The notes under the pieces: generated by a model
What the model saw: the letters and a program-made list of their open reading frames with translations, nothing else
Told to the model about the DNA's origin: nothing
Database searches by the model: none
Assembly: GCF_000424385.1 (NCBI RefSeq)
Contig: NZ_AUJU01000017.1
Coordinates: 54,417 to 118,416 of the forward strand
Length of the DNA: 64,000 bases
Source: Butyrivibrio sp. LC3010
GTDB taxonomy: Bacteria > Bacillota > Clostridia > Lachnospirales > Lachnospiraceae
Reading direction: 5' to 3'
In this document: in pieces, positions 26,527 to 35,969 of the stretch
Position numbering within the stretch: position 1 is the first letter of the stretch
Layout of the letters: each line of letters opens with the position of its first letter
Translations under genes and position numbers: made by a program

Positions 26527-27621
26527 ATGAAAAAGAAGAAAAATGGCCTTAAATGGTTAGTACTAGTGTTGGTTCTTCTTGTAACAGCTTTTACCGGTTC
26601 TATGGTTGCCTGCGGGCTTTTTAAGGAACGAAATTCTGACAAATCGGCAGATAAAGCAGAGGAGTCAGAAGAAATACCATATGATGCAGAGATAACTTCC
26701 CTAGAACAGGGAGACGGTATTAATTCAATTGCTAATGGCTATGCTGCGGAATTTGCGTTGGAGGAATTGCCTGATACAATTGAGCCATGTGGAATGTGTG
26801 TATATGATGATGTCCTTTATGTAACGGATACATTTTCAAAATGTATCTGGAAAGTAACAGGCAGTTCGGCAGAGATCTATGCGGGAGCAGAAAGTTCGCG
26901 GGATATATATGACAAACCGCAGGGCGGCTATAATGATGCCGATGCAACTGAGGCACTCTTTAAAATGCCCTGGGCCATTGCCCCTTTTATGGGCGGAATG
27001 GCAGTGACTGATACGGATAATAATTCGCTTAGAATTATAAATGCCGGAAAGGTCGATACACTTAATTCATCTGAAGATGGTTCGGTTTACGATTATCCTA
27101 CAGGAATATCTGCTGATGATGGTGGAAATCTTTACATAGCAGATACACATTCAGATGATGTAAAGATTGTTTTTTCAGATGGGTCGGTCGGTACTTTTGC
27201 TGAAGGAATTGACAGTCCTATGGGATTGTTCTGGAAAGCGGGCTATCTGTATGTAGCAGAGACCGGGAAAAACCGCATTGTAAAAGTGAGTACTTCAGAC
27301 CTCAGCGTTCCAAAGTCAAAGAATGATCTGGAAGTTGTTGCAGGAAGCGGCGAAGAAGGGTTTGATGACGGAAATGCACTAGGGGCGACTTTTTCATCCC
27401 CTAAGGGACTTGCTGTAGGAGATGATGGAACAGTCTATGTTGCGGATACTGTTAACGGGGCTGTCAGATGTATAAAAAATGGGCAGGTAAAGAGCCTTGA
27501 AATCAAGGATAGTTTGTCTCCTGATGCGGAGCTTGTATCTCCTATTGGAATTTGTATTTATGGAGGAAGACTGTATGTTGCCGACAACTTTGGCAGGAGA
27601 ATATACTCTATAAGCATATAG
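26527..27621 (+). CDS. Membrane-anchored NHL-repeat protein
   Basis: 364 residues. A hydrophobic N-terminal segment (about 10-30) contains VACG, so it may be a lipoprotein or a simple anchor. The rest is a beta-propeller of NHL-type repeats, seen as repeated VTDTFSKCIWKV, VTDTDNNSLRII, IADTHSDDVKIV, VAETGKNRIVKV, VADTVNGAVRCI and VADNFGRRIYSI. Such propellers bind other proteins or ligands outside the cell; no specific partner is visible. AGGGGGA precedes the ATG. The exonuclease gene follows 13 bases later. Confidence 0.82.
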   Translation: MKKKKNGLKWLVLVLVLLVTAFTGSMVACGLFKERNSDKSADKAEESEEIPYDAEITSLEQGDGINSIANGYAAEFALEELPDTIEPCGMCVYDDVLYVTDTFSKCIWKVTGSSAEIYAGAESSRDIYDKPQGGYNDADATEALFKMPWAIAPFMGGMAVTDTDNNSLRIINAGKVDTLNSSEDGSVYDYPTGISADDGGNLYIADTHSDDVKIVFSDGSVGTFAEGIDSPMGLFWKAGYLYVAETGKNRIVKVSTSDLSVPKSKNDLEVVAGSGEEGFDDGNALGATFSSPKGLAVGDDGTVYVADTVNGAVRCIKNGQVKSLEIKDSLSPDAELVSPIGICIYGGRLYVADNFGRRIYSISI

Positions 27622-27634
27622 TCAGGATAAAAAC

Positions 27635-28591
27635 ATGGGAAATTATATAGTATTTGATCTGGAATGGAATCAAGGTAAAACAGTAAAAGAGAAGAATGGA
27701 AAATCACTTCCTTTTGAAATTATTGAAATAGGCGCGGTGCGCCTTGATGAAAATAGAAAAAGAACTGGTGAATTCAGCAAACTTATAAGACCTACTGTTT
27801 ATAAAAAAATGCATAAGATTACTGAGGATCTGATTCATATTTCAATGGAAGATCTGCAGAGCGGTGAAGAGTTTGTGACTGTTATCAGGGAATTTCTTGA
27901 TTGGTGCGGTGAAGAGCCTACTTTTTGTACATGGGGACCTTTGGATCTGACTGAGCTTCAAAGGAATATGGATTTTTATGATCTGCCACTTCTTTCTGAC
28001 AGACCATTACCTTTTTATGATGTTCAAAAGCTTTTCAGCATACAATATGAAGATGGTAAGATGAGAAGATCTCTTGAGCATGCCACAGAGAGTCTTGGGA
28101 TGGAGAAGGATACTGCATTTCACAGGGCGTTGTCAGATGCGGATTATACAGCGAGGATTTTTTGTGAACTGAGCAGAAAGGTTTTCTATAATTACTCATT
28201 CGATAATTATGTGACACCAAAAACCAAGGACCAGGAGGTTCACATCATTTTCGAGCATTATGCAAAATACATCTCCAGAGAGTTTAAATCAAAAGAAGAA
28301 CTCCTCTCAGATCCTGAGGTTATGGGGACGAAGTGTTACCTTTGCAATAAGCCGATAAAACGAAAGGTAAAGTGGTTTTCCAATAATGGAAAGCATTTTT
28401 ACAGTGTATCATTATGTAAAGAGCATGGCTTTATGAAGGCAAAAGTCAGACTAAAAAAGGCAGAGAGTCAGAAGTATTATGCTGTAAAGACACTTAAATT
28501 CATCACTGATAAAGAGATGGAAGAGGTTAAAGCAAAATCCGAAAAGAAAAATTTTAATAAACTTGGAGATCATAAGAAAAAGGCGGACTAA
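27635..28591 (+). CDS. DEDD 3'-5' exonuclease (ERI-1/KapD-like)
   Basis: 318 residues. The N-terminal 185 residues are a DnaQ-like exonuclease domain: Exo I FDLEWNQG (Asp and Glu), EIGAVRL, Exo II TWGPLDLTEL with its Asp, and Exo III HRALSDADYTARI with His and Asp. The remaining 130 residues contain a Cys pair (CYLCNKPIKRKVKWF) and Lys-rich helices, possibly an RNA- or zinc-binding tail. The likely role is trimming of RNA or DNA 3' ends. It shares a terminator with the convergent carboxypeptidase gene; the stop codon lies in the loop. Confidence 0.85.
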   Translation: MGNYIVFDLEWNQGKTVKEKNGKSLPFEIIEIGAVRLDENRKRTGEFSKLIRPTVYKKMHKITEDLIHISMEDLQSGEEFVTVIREFLDWCGEEPTFCTWGPLDLTELQRNMDFYDLPLLSDRPLPFYDVQKLFSIQYEDGKMRRSLEHATESLGMEKDTAFHRALSDADYTARIFCELSRKVFYNYSFDNYVTPKTKDQEVHIIFEHYAKYISREFKSKEELLSDPEVMGTKCYLCNKPIKRKVKWFSNNGKHFYSVSLCKEHGFMKAKVRLKKAESQKYYAVKTLKFITDKEMEEVKAKSEKKNFNKLGDHKKKAD

Positions 28592-28604
28592 ACCGCCTTT
28601 TTTT
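28577..28604. terminator. Bidirectional terminator shared by convergent genes
   Basis: AAAAAGGCGG (28577-28586) pairs with CCGCCTTTTT (28593-28602) and is followed by more T. The stop codon of the exonuclease gene is in the six-base loop, and the carboxypeptidase stop lies in the T-run. Confidence 0.85.
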
Positions 28605-30015
28605 AAAATCTTGGACCACTTCGCTTTTTTGCTTCACGTTTACGTCTGTTAAGTCGTTTTCTGTCTTCTTTACTTACTCCTGAAAATGCTCCGATCAAGG
28701 ATGCCAGGTAAATAAGAAATATTATTGAACCTCCGGTAACGGCTACAACGGCAAGGATGATCTTCATATTGATATAAATCATTCTTGATGATGAAGAATA
28801 GTCATTTGAAGAACTGCCTTGGGCGCTCTGGGAAATGAGGATGTGTCCTGAACCTATCGGAACTCCGTTAAAGGAGTAGTTGATTGTGGATACAATCCCT
28901 GTAGAATCAGTATTTCCGTCGTATGAAACAGTTGATACTGCATCAGACAGGGAAGCAGTTACAGGAAGTATAACATTATCATTTCTTCCAAATTCAAGAG
29001 ATACGCTTTGAGTATTAAAAATATCATCATTTGATGTAAAAAAGGCGTTATCATTTGGAATGTATCCGGTTTCTTCACTTTTTACATTTACTGATTTAAA
29101 GTTGTTGAAACCATAATCAAATAAAGTCACAGTATCTGTAAACTGTGCAGGTGATTCTTCCATGAGCACAACACACACCAGCTTCATGCCATTTTTTTCA
29201 GCGCAGGTAACCAGTGTTTCTCTGGCGAGATCAGTATATCCGGTTTTTCCTCCAACTATTCCTTCGTAAGGTATTTCTCCGGTGATAAGTTTATGCTTGT
29301 TATTAAGATAAAAGTCATCAGGTTGTCCTGCACTTGGTGCAAAATGATATCGCGGTGTGTTGCCTACTCTGCAGAGCAGTTCGTTCGAGAAAAACTCTTT
29401 TGCAATAAGGGCAAGATCGTAGGCGCTTGTATAGTGGTCAGGAGACTGAAGGCCATTTGTATTTGAAAAATGGGTATTGGTACATCCAAGTGACGCAGCC
29501 TTTTCGTTCATAAGGTTTACAAAGGCATCTATTGAGCCGCTTACATGTTCTGCGACTGCATTTGATACTTCATTGGCACTACCCACCATTATTCCGTACA
29601 GGGATTCTTCAAGTGAAAGGTATTCTCCTGCATCCATTCCGATTTTTGATCCGTCAGCAGGAACGGAATGGATCGCATCATAAGAGAAATCTACACGGTC
29701 ATCAAGGCTTGCATTTTCAACAGCAAGCAGACATGTCATTATCTTTGTCGTGCTGGCAGGATATAATTCTTCGTGAATGTTTTTTTCATAAAGTATTGTT
29801 CCTGTGTTTACATCAAGCAGGATGGCGGCTTCAGCGCCTATCTGTGGGCCCTCGGGCCAGCCCTGGATTTCATTACTCTGGATAGGAAGTGACTTCCTTG
29901 CAACCTGAACACTCTCTGCATCGGACTCCGCATGGCTAACAAGAGGGAATTCTATTAATAGGCTTAAAAATATGATCAAAGCAGATGTCTTTTTAACAAA
30001 ATTACTGAAATACAT
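28603..30015 (-). CDS. dacF: D-alanyl-D-alanine carboxypeptidase (DacF/PBP5 family)
   Basis: 470 residues. A signal peptide (1-29) leads into a serine peptidase S11 domain (about 55-310) with all three penicillin-binding motifs: SxxK in PASTTKIM, SxN in GSANEVSN and KTG in GGKTGYT. A beta-rich C-terminal domain follows, then a membrane segment at about 430-452 and a strongly basic tail (RKRLNRRKREAKKR). The enzyme removes the terminal D-Ala of peptidoglycan stem peptides at the outer membrane face. The C-terminal anchor is a true transmembrane helix instead of the usual amphipathic one. Confidence 0.93.
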   Translation of the reverse strand: MYFSNFVKKTSALIIFLSLLIEFPLVSHAESDAESVQVARKSLPIQSNEIQGWPEGPQIGAEAAILLDVNTGTILYEKNIHEELYPASTTKIMTCLLAVENASLDDRVDFSYDAIHSVPADGSKIGMDAGEYLSLEESLYGIMVGSANEVSNAVAEHVSGSIDAFVNLMNEKAASLGCTNTHFSNTNGLQSPDHYTSAYDLALIAKEFFSNELLCRVGNTPRYHFAPSAGQPDDFYLNNKHKLITGEIPYEGIVGGKTGYTDLARETLVTCAEKNGMKLVCVVLMEESPAQFTDTVTLFDYGFNNFKSVNVKSEETGYIPNDNAFFTSNDDIFNTQSVSLEFGRNDNVILPVTASLSDAVSTVSYDGNTDSTGIVSTINYSFNGVPIGSGHILISQSAQGSSSNDYSSSSRMIYINMKIILAVVAVTGGSIIFLIYLASLIGAFSGVSKEDRKRLNRRKREAKKRSGPRF

Positions 30016-30156
30016 ATAAACTCCTTATAGCAGTATTCTGTTAGTTTATGATACACTAAAAGAGGATAAAAACCAAAGATAAAGCTGCAAAAACTTTTCA
30101 ATATGTGGCATTTGGTGGTACAATTTAATTATATATTGAGAGGTAAGATTTATTAT

Positions 30157-30795
30157 ATGCGGCTTAGAAATATAGCAGGTTCAAGAGAGAGAATCGCAGA
30201 AAGTCCGTTCACTATTGATAACCCGGAACAGAATAAGGGCAAATGGAAAGAAGTGTTCGGTAACGATAATCCCATAAGGATTGAGGTTGGAACGGGTAAA
30301 GGACGTTTCATTATGGATTTGGCAGCAGTCAATCCGGATATTAATTATGTAGGAATTGAGAAGTACTCAAGTGTACTTTTAAGAGCAGTTCAGAAGCAGA
30401 CTGAGCTTGAACTTACAAATGTCAGATTTATAAGGATGGAAGCTGAGATAATCACAGAGGTATTTGAAGAAGGGGAAGTCGATCGGATTTACCTTAATTT
30501 TTCAGACCCCTGGCCCAAGGAGAGACATGCACAGAGAAGACTTACTTCCAGCAGCTTCCTCAGAAGATATGATCAGATTCTGAAAAAAGACGGACAGTTG
30601 GAGTTTAAGACAGATAACAGAGAGCTATTCGATTTTTCTTTGATGGAACTTAATACTGCAGGGTGGCATGCTGAAGCTGTTACCTATGACTTGCATAATG
30701 ATGCTTCAATGAATGAAGGAAATATCATGACAGAATATGAGGAGAAGTTTTCCGCGAAAGGGAATCCAATCTTCAAATATATTATTAAGCGGTAG
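30157..30795 (+). CDS. trmB: tRNA (guanine-N7)-methyltransferase
   Basis: 212 residues from the ATG at 30157. The frame opens earlier at 30103, but the family starts with MRLRN and a GAGAGG site lies upstream of this ATG. It methylates G46 of tRNA using SAM. Seen: the SAM-binding IEVGTGKGRFI, the YVGIEKYSSV segment, and the hallmark NFSDPWPKERHAQRRL. It is followed by trxA after 53 bases. Confidence 0.95.
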   Translation: MRLRNIAGSRERIAESPFTIDNPEQNKGKWKEVFGNDNPIRIEVGTGKGRFIMDLAAVNPDINYVGIEKYSSVLLRAVQKQTELELTNVRFIRMEAEIITEVFEEGEVDRIYLNFSDPWPKERHAQRRLTSSSFLRRYDQILKKDGQLEFKTDNRELFDFSLMELNTAGWHAEAVTYDLHNDASMNEGNIMTEYEEKFSAKGNPIFKYIIKR

Positions 30796-30848
30796 GGTGG
30801 TTACATTAATTTTTTTAGCGATATTCTTATCGCGGAAAGAGGTGGACG

Positions 30849-31172
30849 ATGGCTGAGTACACATTTACAACAGACAACTTTGAAGAAGAAGTTCTCAACA
30901 GTAAGCTTCCGGTACTGATTGACTTTATGGCTGACTGGTGTGGACCGTGCAAGATGATGGCACCCATGATTGATGAGTTTGCCAAGGAATATGATGGAGA
31001 ACTCAAGGTTGGTAAGATAAACGTGGATGAGCAGCCTGAGATTGCGCAGAAATATGGTGTTATGTCAATTCCCATGTTTGCTTTCATAAAGGATGGCGAA
31101 TTGGTTGACCAGGCAGTAGGAGCTCAGAGTAAAGCTAAACTTCAGGGCATGATTGATAAAGTTGTGTCATGA
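30849..31172 (+). CDS. trxA: Thioredoxin
   Basis: 107 residues, standard length. It has the redox motif WCGPCK (Cys about 31 and 34), the cis-proline segment MSIPMFAFIKDGE and the KINVDEQPEIAQKYGV strand. It acts as a cytoplasmic dithiol reductant. AAAGAGG precedes the ATG. A hairpin follows at 31208. A companion thioredoxin reductase gene is not in the window. Confidence 0.95.
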   Translation: MAEYTFTTDNFEEEVLNSKLPVLIDFMADWCGPCKMMAPMIDEFAKEYDGELKVGKINVDEQPEIAQKYGVMSIPMFAFIKDGELVDQAVGAQSKAKLQGMIDKVVS

Positions 31173-31207
31173 TTTTAATTTAATTTGAATATGTGATATT
31201 ATATGGC

Positions 31208-31243
31208 TCGGGTAGACAGATTTGTCAGTCTACCCGACATTCT
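31208..31243 (+). terminator. Probable terminator after trxA
   Basis: TCGGGTAGAC (31208-31217) pairs perfectly with GTCTACCCGA (31228-31237), followed by CATTCTTTTA. The T-run is short, so efficiency is uncertain. Confidence 0.6.
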
Positions 31244-31361
31244 TTTATGTTATAGAAAAAGTGCTTCACTACGGATGCGCATTCGTGCGGGCTATTGGAT
31301 TTATTTAGTGGAGCTTATTCAGGGGGAGATGTTGACCAAGGGATTTCCCGGAGGAGAAGTC

Positions 31362-32042
31362 ATGTCGGACAATATCAGAAATTTTAACGATTATAGAAAA
31401 AAGATAACAAATGATGAACATGTTACAGAAGAAATAAATATTGAAATCCAGGATCCGCTTGATTTTTTGAGCGCTGATGAGAGGGAAGAGTACTATAGAA
31501 CTCAGCACGAAGCGATGGACAGAGAGCGGGATAGTATTGAAGAGGATTCATCAGAGTTTTATCTGGATGAGGATGAAAAGGCAGCAGAAGAAAAATCCAA
31601 AGCTTTTCGGAAGAAGACCAGAGTAGTGGCTGATGAGGATTGGGAGGATGAAGAAACCGGTGGAAAAGGAATAGATCCCTTAATAATAGTAAGGATTTCT
31701 TCAATCATCACCGGAATCATAATACTGACCCTTATAGGAATGATTTTTAAAGCCAAGGTCTATGACAGATATCTGGTGCCGGATCCTGATGAAGCAAAAA
31801 CCAAAGTTGAGGTTTTGGAGCTCGCCGGATACACTCGTACAGATGATAAAATAGTCACAACCGCGGATCTGAATTTAAGAAATACGCCATCTACAGCCAG
31901 TGATGAATTTATTGTCACGAAGGTTCCCAAGGGAACGGTCATTGACAGGGTGGCTGTAAGTGACGATGGGGAGTGGGCTCAAATTAATTATGAAGGTCAG
32001 CTTCTCTTTTGCTCTATGAAATACGCGGCAGTTCAGGAATAA
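31362..32042 (+). CDS. Single-pass membrane protein with extracellular SH3-like domain
   Basis: 226 residues from the ATG at 31362 with GGAGGAG just ahead; the upstream extension to 31203 includes the terminator hairpin and is not coding. The N-terminal 100 residues are charged and cytoplasmic, one membrane helix lies at about 107-130 (PLIIVRISSIITGIIILTLIGMIF in two halves), and the outside part ends in an SH3b-like domain (TTADLNLRNTPSTASDEFIV, KVPKGTVIDRV, WAQINYEGQ), a fold that often binds peptidoglycan. Its 3' end overlaps the convergent gene by ten bases. Confidence 0.8.
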   Translation: MSDNIRNFNDYRKKITNDEHVTEEINIEIQDPLDFLSADEREEYYRTQHEAMDRERDSIEEDSSEFYLDEDEKAAEEKSKAFRKKTRVVADEDWEDEETGGKGIDPLIIVRISSIITGIIILTLIGMIFKAKVYDRYLVPDPDEAKTKVEVLELAGYTRTDDKIVTTADLNLRNTPSTASDEFIVTKVPKGTVIDRVAVSDDGEWAQINYEGQLLFCSMKYAAVQE

Positions 32043-32485
32043 AAGTTATGGATCCACGAATAGAATGGATCAAGGGCCTCACAGAAATCCTCATATCGTG
32101 AGCAGAGGTTTTCGATTTTTTCAAGTATTTCTGATGAGGATACTTTGTTGTCGAGCGCATCGGCAAGTTTTTGAGCGCATTTTGATTCCGGAATACGTAT
32201 GTCCATGTTTATTAGAATATCCTCATAAAGCTGTTCTACACCTGAGAACAGATGAGGATATTTTTTGCGGATATAAGAGAGCTCATCCAGGAAAATCTCT
32301 CTTCTCTGTAAAAGGAACAGAGTATAAACGGGCTCAACAATTTTACGAGGCTCGATTTCGTCCTGGTAAGATCCGTCTTCATAGTCGAGACCGGAAGTGT
32401 AGTATTCACAAAGCTCCTGAATAAATGGACTTACATGTGAATCGTCATATAATTTTTGTAGTTCAAATGTAATTAAATCTTTCAT
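32033..32485 (-). CDS. Hypothetical protein, helical and acidic
   Basis: 150 residues, mostly helical and acidic, with no signal peptide, membrane segment or recognised motif. Repeated aromatic-acidic patterns (LCEYYTSGLDYEDGSYQDE, ALDPFYSWIHNFYS) are visible. It stands alone, divergent from murI with 31 bases between the starts, and its last codons overlap the end of the SH3-domain gene. Function unknown. Confidence 0.65.
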   Translation of the reverse strand: MKDLITFELQKLYDDSHVSPFIQELCEYYTSGLDYEDGSYQDEIEPRKIVEPVYTLFLLQRREIFLDELSYIRKKYPHLFSGVEQLYEDILINMDIRIPESKCAQKLADALDNKVSSSEILEKIENLCSRYEDFCEALDPFYSWIHNFYS

Positions 32486-32516
32486 AATTAATAATGATAC
32501 AACAAGGAGAGAAGAT

Positions 32517-33347
32517 ATGCGAATAGGAATTTTTGATTCCGGTATCGGAGGACTATCAGTTCTTAACGAAGCTTATCATAGATTTCCTGACGAGGAATAT
32601 ATATTTTATGCGGATACCAGGCATGTACCCTATGGCTTAAAGACCGAAGAAGAGATTAAAGGTTTTACCGATGAAATAGTAAAATTTTTAATCGGAAAGA
32701 AAGTTGATGCCATAGTGATAGCCTGCAATACAGCAACAAGTGTTTCTGTTGAAATGCTAAGGGAAAAATATGATCTTCCGATTTTGGGAATGGAACCTGC
32801 TGTAAAACCGGCAGTGGAGAATGCTGAAGATTGTGATAAAAGGATTCTGGTTATGGCAACACCTGTGACAATCAGAGAGAAGAAACTTGCTAATCTTCTC
32901 ATGAGAGTTGATGTAAAGCACAGAGCCGATCTTCTGGCGATGCCGGAACTTGTTGGATTCGCAGAACGTGAGGATTATGAAAGCGATGCTGTAAAGAACT
33001 ATATAAGGAAACAGTTTTCAGAAATAGGGGCTACGGAAGAGAAATACAGTACGCTGGTTCTTGGATGTACGCACTTTAATTATTTTAAGCCTTTATACAG
33101 AGAAATTCTCGGTGAAAAAATGCTTCTGGTAGATGGAAATTACGGAACAGTTCATCATCTTGGAGACGTTCTTGGATTAAATATTAAAAAAGATGCAGAT
33201 AGTAAGATTATCTTTAACCAACCACAAGATATAGTGGTTGGTTATCATACCAGCTACTATGAGTCAGGAGACGAAATTACGGATAACAACAGATTGTCTA
33301 AATACCTTAGAATGCTGAACAGGCTTGAGTTTGTAAGGAATATTTGA
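32517..33347 (+). CDS. murI: Glutamate racemase
   Basis: 276 residues. It makes D-glutamate for peptidoglycan. Seen: N-terminal IGIFDSGIGGLSVL with the catalytic-site Asp-Ser, the first catalytic cysteine in ACNTATS (about residue 72), the second in LGCTHFNYF (about 183), and VDGNYGT near the C-terminus. AAGGAGAG precedes the ATG. A terminator lies 54 bases after the stop. Confidence 0.96.
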   Translation: MRIGIFDSGIGGLSVLNEAYHRFPDEEYIFYADTRHVPYGLKTEEEIKGFTDEIVKFLIGKKVDAIVIACNTATSVSVEMLREKYDLPILGMEPAVKPAVENAEDCDKRILVMATPVTIREKKLANLLMRVDVKHRADLLAMPELVGFAEREDYESDAVKNYIRKQFSEIGATEEKYSTLVLGCTHFNYFKPLYREILGEKMLLVDGNYGTVHHLGDVLGLNIKKDADSKIIFNQPQDIVVGYHTSYYESGDEITDNNRLSKYLRMLNRLEFVRNI

Positions 33348-33400
33348 TAACGATAAATTGTTACTTGATTAATACTATATAATGTATTATATTTTATATA

Positions 33401-33437
33401 TAGCCACAAGATATAGTTTCGGGTGGCTATTATTTTT
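33401..33437 (+). terminator. Terminator after murI
   Basis: TAGCCAC (33401-33407) pairs with GTGGCTA (33423-33429), followed by TTATTTTTCC. Confidence 0.75.
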
Positions 33438-33520
33438 CCAAAAAATTAGATTTTAAGCGCAACAAGTATAAATTTCTAGAGGAATTATTGATTATTATTT
33501 AATAACTAGGGGGTTAACCA

Positions 33521-35737
33521 GTGAAGATTATTAAGAGAAGCGGTAAAGAGGTTACTTTTGATGGTTCCAAGATATTGGCAGCTATCGAGAAGGCAAATAA
33601 GGAAGTGACTCCTGACCAGAGCTTATCTGAAGATCAAATTAAGGACATTGAAGCTAAGGTAGAGGAGAAGTGCAATAGACTTACCAGAGCGGCAAACGTT
33701 GAGGAAATCCAGGATATGGTTGAGGATGGACTCATGGAGTCCGGTAAATTTGAGGTTGCCCGCAAATATATAACATATCGCTATCGCCATGCCCTTGTCC
33801 GTAAGTCTAATACTACAGACGAGCAGATTATGTCTCTCATCGAGTGCAGCAATGAAGAGGTTAAGCAGGAGAATTCCAACAAAAATCCTACTGTAAACAG
33901 TGTGCAGAGAGATTATATGGCAGGCGAGGTGAGCAGAGATATTACCCGTAGATTCCTTCTGCCGGAGGATGTTGTTAAAGCTCACAAGGACGGAATAATA
34001 CATTTCCATGATTCAGATTATTTTGCTCAACATATGCACAATTGCTGTCTTGTGAATCTTGAGGATATGCTCCAGAACGGAACAGTTATTTCAGAGACTA
34101 TGATAGAGAGACCCAAGAGTTTCTCTACCGCATGTAATATAGCAACTCAGGCCATCGCACAGATAGCAAGCTCACAGTATGGCGGACAGAGTATTACACT
34201 TTCACATCTTGTACCCTTTGTAGATGTAAGCAGACAAAAGTTCAGAAGAGAAGTGCGTCAGGAATTTATAGATGCAGGTATGGACGCTACAGATGAACAG
34301 ATAAAGGATATTGCTGAGATGCGTGTGCGCAAGGAGATAGAGCGTGGCGTACAGGTTATCCAGTATCAGGTCATCACATTGATGACTACAAATGGTCAGG
34401 CACCTTTCATCACAGTCTTTATGTATCTTGATGAGGTTCCGGAGGGACAGCTTCGAGATGACCTTGCACTTGTTATAGAAGAGATGCTTAAGCAGAGAAT
34501 CATCGGTGTAAAGAACGAAAAGGGAGTCTATATTACTCCTGCATTTCCTAAGCTTATTTATGTTTTGGATGAGGACAATATCCATGAAGGTACTCGTTAC
34601 TGGTACCTTACACAGCTTGCGGCTAAGTGCACAGCTAAGAGAATGGTGCCGGATTATATTTCTGCCAAGAAGATGAAGGAATATAAATCAGGAGATGTTT
34701 ATCCATGCATGGGTTGCAGAAGCTTCCTTACAGTCGACAGCGAAGAAAATGCTGAGGGATTGTGCAATAAGGGTAATATTTCAAAAGCACAGAATTATAC
34801 AGAAGGTGAACATAAATATTACGGACGATTCAATCAGGGTGTTGTTACAATAAATCTGGTAGATGCAGCATGCTCTTCAGGCGGTGATGAAGCAAAATTC
34901 TGGGAAATCATGGAAGAGCGCACGGAGTTATGTAAAAAGGCACTGATGTGCAGACATAATCGCCTTATTGGAACTCCTTCAGATGTTGCACCTATTCTTT
35001 GGCAGAACGGAGCTCTTGCAAGACTTAAAAAGGGTGAGACTATTGATAAGCTTCTTTATGGAAACTATTCAACTATTTCACTGGGTTATGCAGGACTTTG
35101 TGAGTGTACAAAATTCATGAAGGGTGTGACACACACTGATCCTGCCGGTAAGGATTTTGCTCTGAGAGTAATGCAGTTCATGAATGATAAATGTGCTAAA
35201 TGGAGAGCTGAGACAAATATTTCCTTTAGCCTTTATGGAACACCTCTTGAATCTACAACATACAAATTCGCAAGAGCGCTTCAGAAGCGTTTCGGAATTA
35301 TCGATGGTGTAACAGATAAGAACTATATAACAAACAGCTATCATGTTCATGTAACTGAGAAGATCGATGCATTTACAAAGCTTAAGTTTGAATCTGAGTT
35401 CCAGGCACTTTCTCCTGGAGGAGCTATCAGCTATGTTGAAGTTCCGAACATGAACGATAACATAGAGGCAGTACTTTCTGTAATGCAGTATATCTATGAG
35501 AACATTATGTATGCTGAGCTCAACACAAAGAGTGATTACTGCCAGTGCTGTGGTTATAATGGAGAGATACAGATCGAAACTGATATAGATGGAAAGCTCA
35601 TCTGGAAATGTCCTAACTGTGGAAATACAGACCAGGCAAAGATGAATGTAGCCAGACGTACATGTGGATACATTGGTACGCAGTATTGGAATCAGGGACG
35701 TACACAGGAGATTAAAGAGAGAGTATTACATCTGTAA
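33521..35737 (+). CDS. nrdD: Anaerobic ribonucleoside-triphosphate reductase (class III)
   Basis: 738 residues, normal length. It reduces ribonucleoside triphosphates with a glycyl radical under anaerobic conditions. The start is GTG with AGGGGG ahead. Seen: an N-terminal ATP-cone (1-90, KIIKRSGKEVTFDGSKI), the catalytic region HMHNCCLVNLEDML, the four-cysteine zinc site (CQCCGYNG ... CPNCGN) and the glycyl radical site RRTCGYIG near the C-terminus. nrdG follows 232 bases later, past a hairpin. Confidence 0.97.
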   Translation: MKIIKRSGKEVTFDGSKILAAIEKANKEVTPDQSLSEDQIKDIEAKVEEKCNRLTRAANVEEIQDMVEDGLMESGKFEVARKYITYRYRHALVRKSNTTDEQIMSLIECSNEEVKQENSNKNPTVNSVQRDYMAGEVSRDITRRFLLPEDVVKAHKDGIIHFHDSDYFAQHMHNCCLVNLEDMLQNGTVISETMIERPKSFSTACNIATQAIAQIASSQYGGQSITLSHLVPFVDVSRQKFRREVRQEFIDAGMDATDEQIKDIAEMRVRKEIERGVQVIQYQVITLMTTNGQAPFITVFMYLDEVPEGQLRDDLALVIEEMLKQRIIGVKNEKGVYITPAFPKLIYVLDEDNIHEGTRYWYLTQLAAKCTAKRMVPDYISAKKMKEYKSGDVYPCMGCRSFLTVDSEENAEGLCNKGNISKAQNYTEGEHKYYGRFNQGVVTINLVDAACSSGGDEAKFWEIMEERTELCKKALMCRHNRLIGTPSDVAPILWQNGALARLKKGETIDKLLYGNYSTISLGYAGLCECTKFMKGVTHTDPAGKDFALRVMQFMNDKCAKWRAETNISFSLYGTPLESTTYKFARALQKRFGIIDGVTDKNYITNSYHVHVTEKIDAFTKLKFESEFQALSPGGAISYVEVPNMNDNIEAVLSVMQYIYENIMYAELNTKSDYCQCCGYNGEIQIETDIDGKLIWKCPNCGNTDQAKMNVARRTCGYIGTQYWNQGRTQEIKERVLHL

Positions 35738-35818
35738 ATATTTGGGATTTTCAGTTTGACGGAAATTCTAATTTTGTTCTCCGGCATGATCAGAAAACGT
35801 AAATCATATTAAATATAG

Positions 35819-35850
35819 AAAGGGGCTATCTTTAGGTAGTCCCTTTTTGA
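35819..35850 (+). terminator. Terminator between nrdD and nrdG
   Basis: AAAGGGGCTATC (35819-35830) pairs with GGTAGTCCCTTT (35835-35846) with two G-T pairs, followed by TT. nrdG probably has its own promoter or depends on read-through. The remaining intergenic bases show nothing else clear. Confidence 0.7.
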
Positions 35851-35969
35851 CTTATTGGAATTCCGGTGGAATTTCATAAAATAAACAGCACCTTGCTATG
35901 AATGACCATTCACATGAGAATGTCGCAATTGATATTCATAATTTAATGAAAGAATATAGGAAATAAAAT

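Noticed and set aside
31203..31361. N-terminal extension of the SH3-domain protein
   Set aside because: It crosses a perfect terminator hairpin and has no binding site, while ATG 31362 has GGAGGAG.
33370..33406. NrdR boxes before nrdD (ACTATATAATGTA, TTTATATATAGCC)
   Set aside because: Matches are mostly A/T, spacing is about 21 bases instead of about 31, and the second overlaps the murI terminator.
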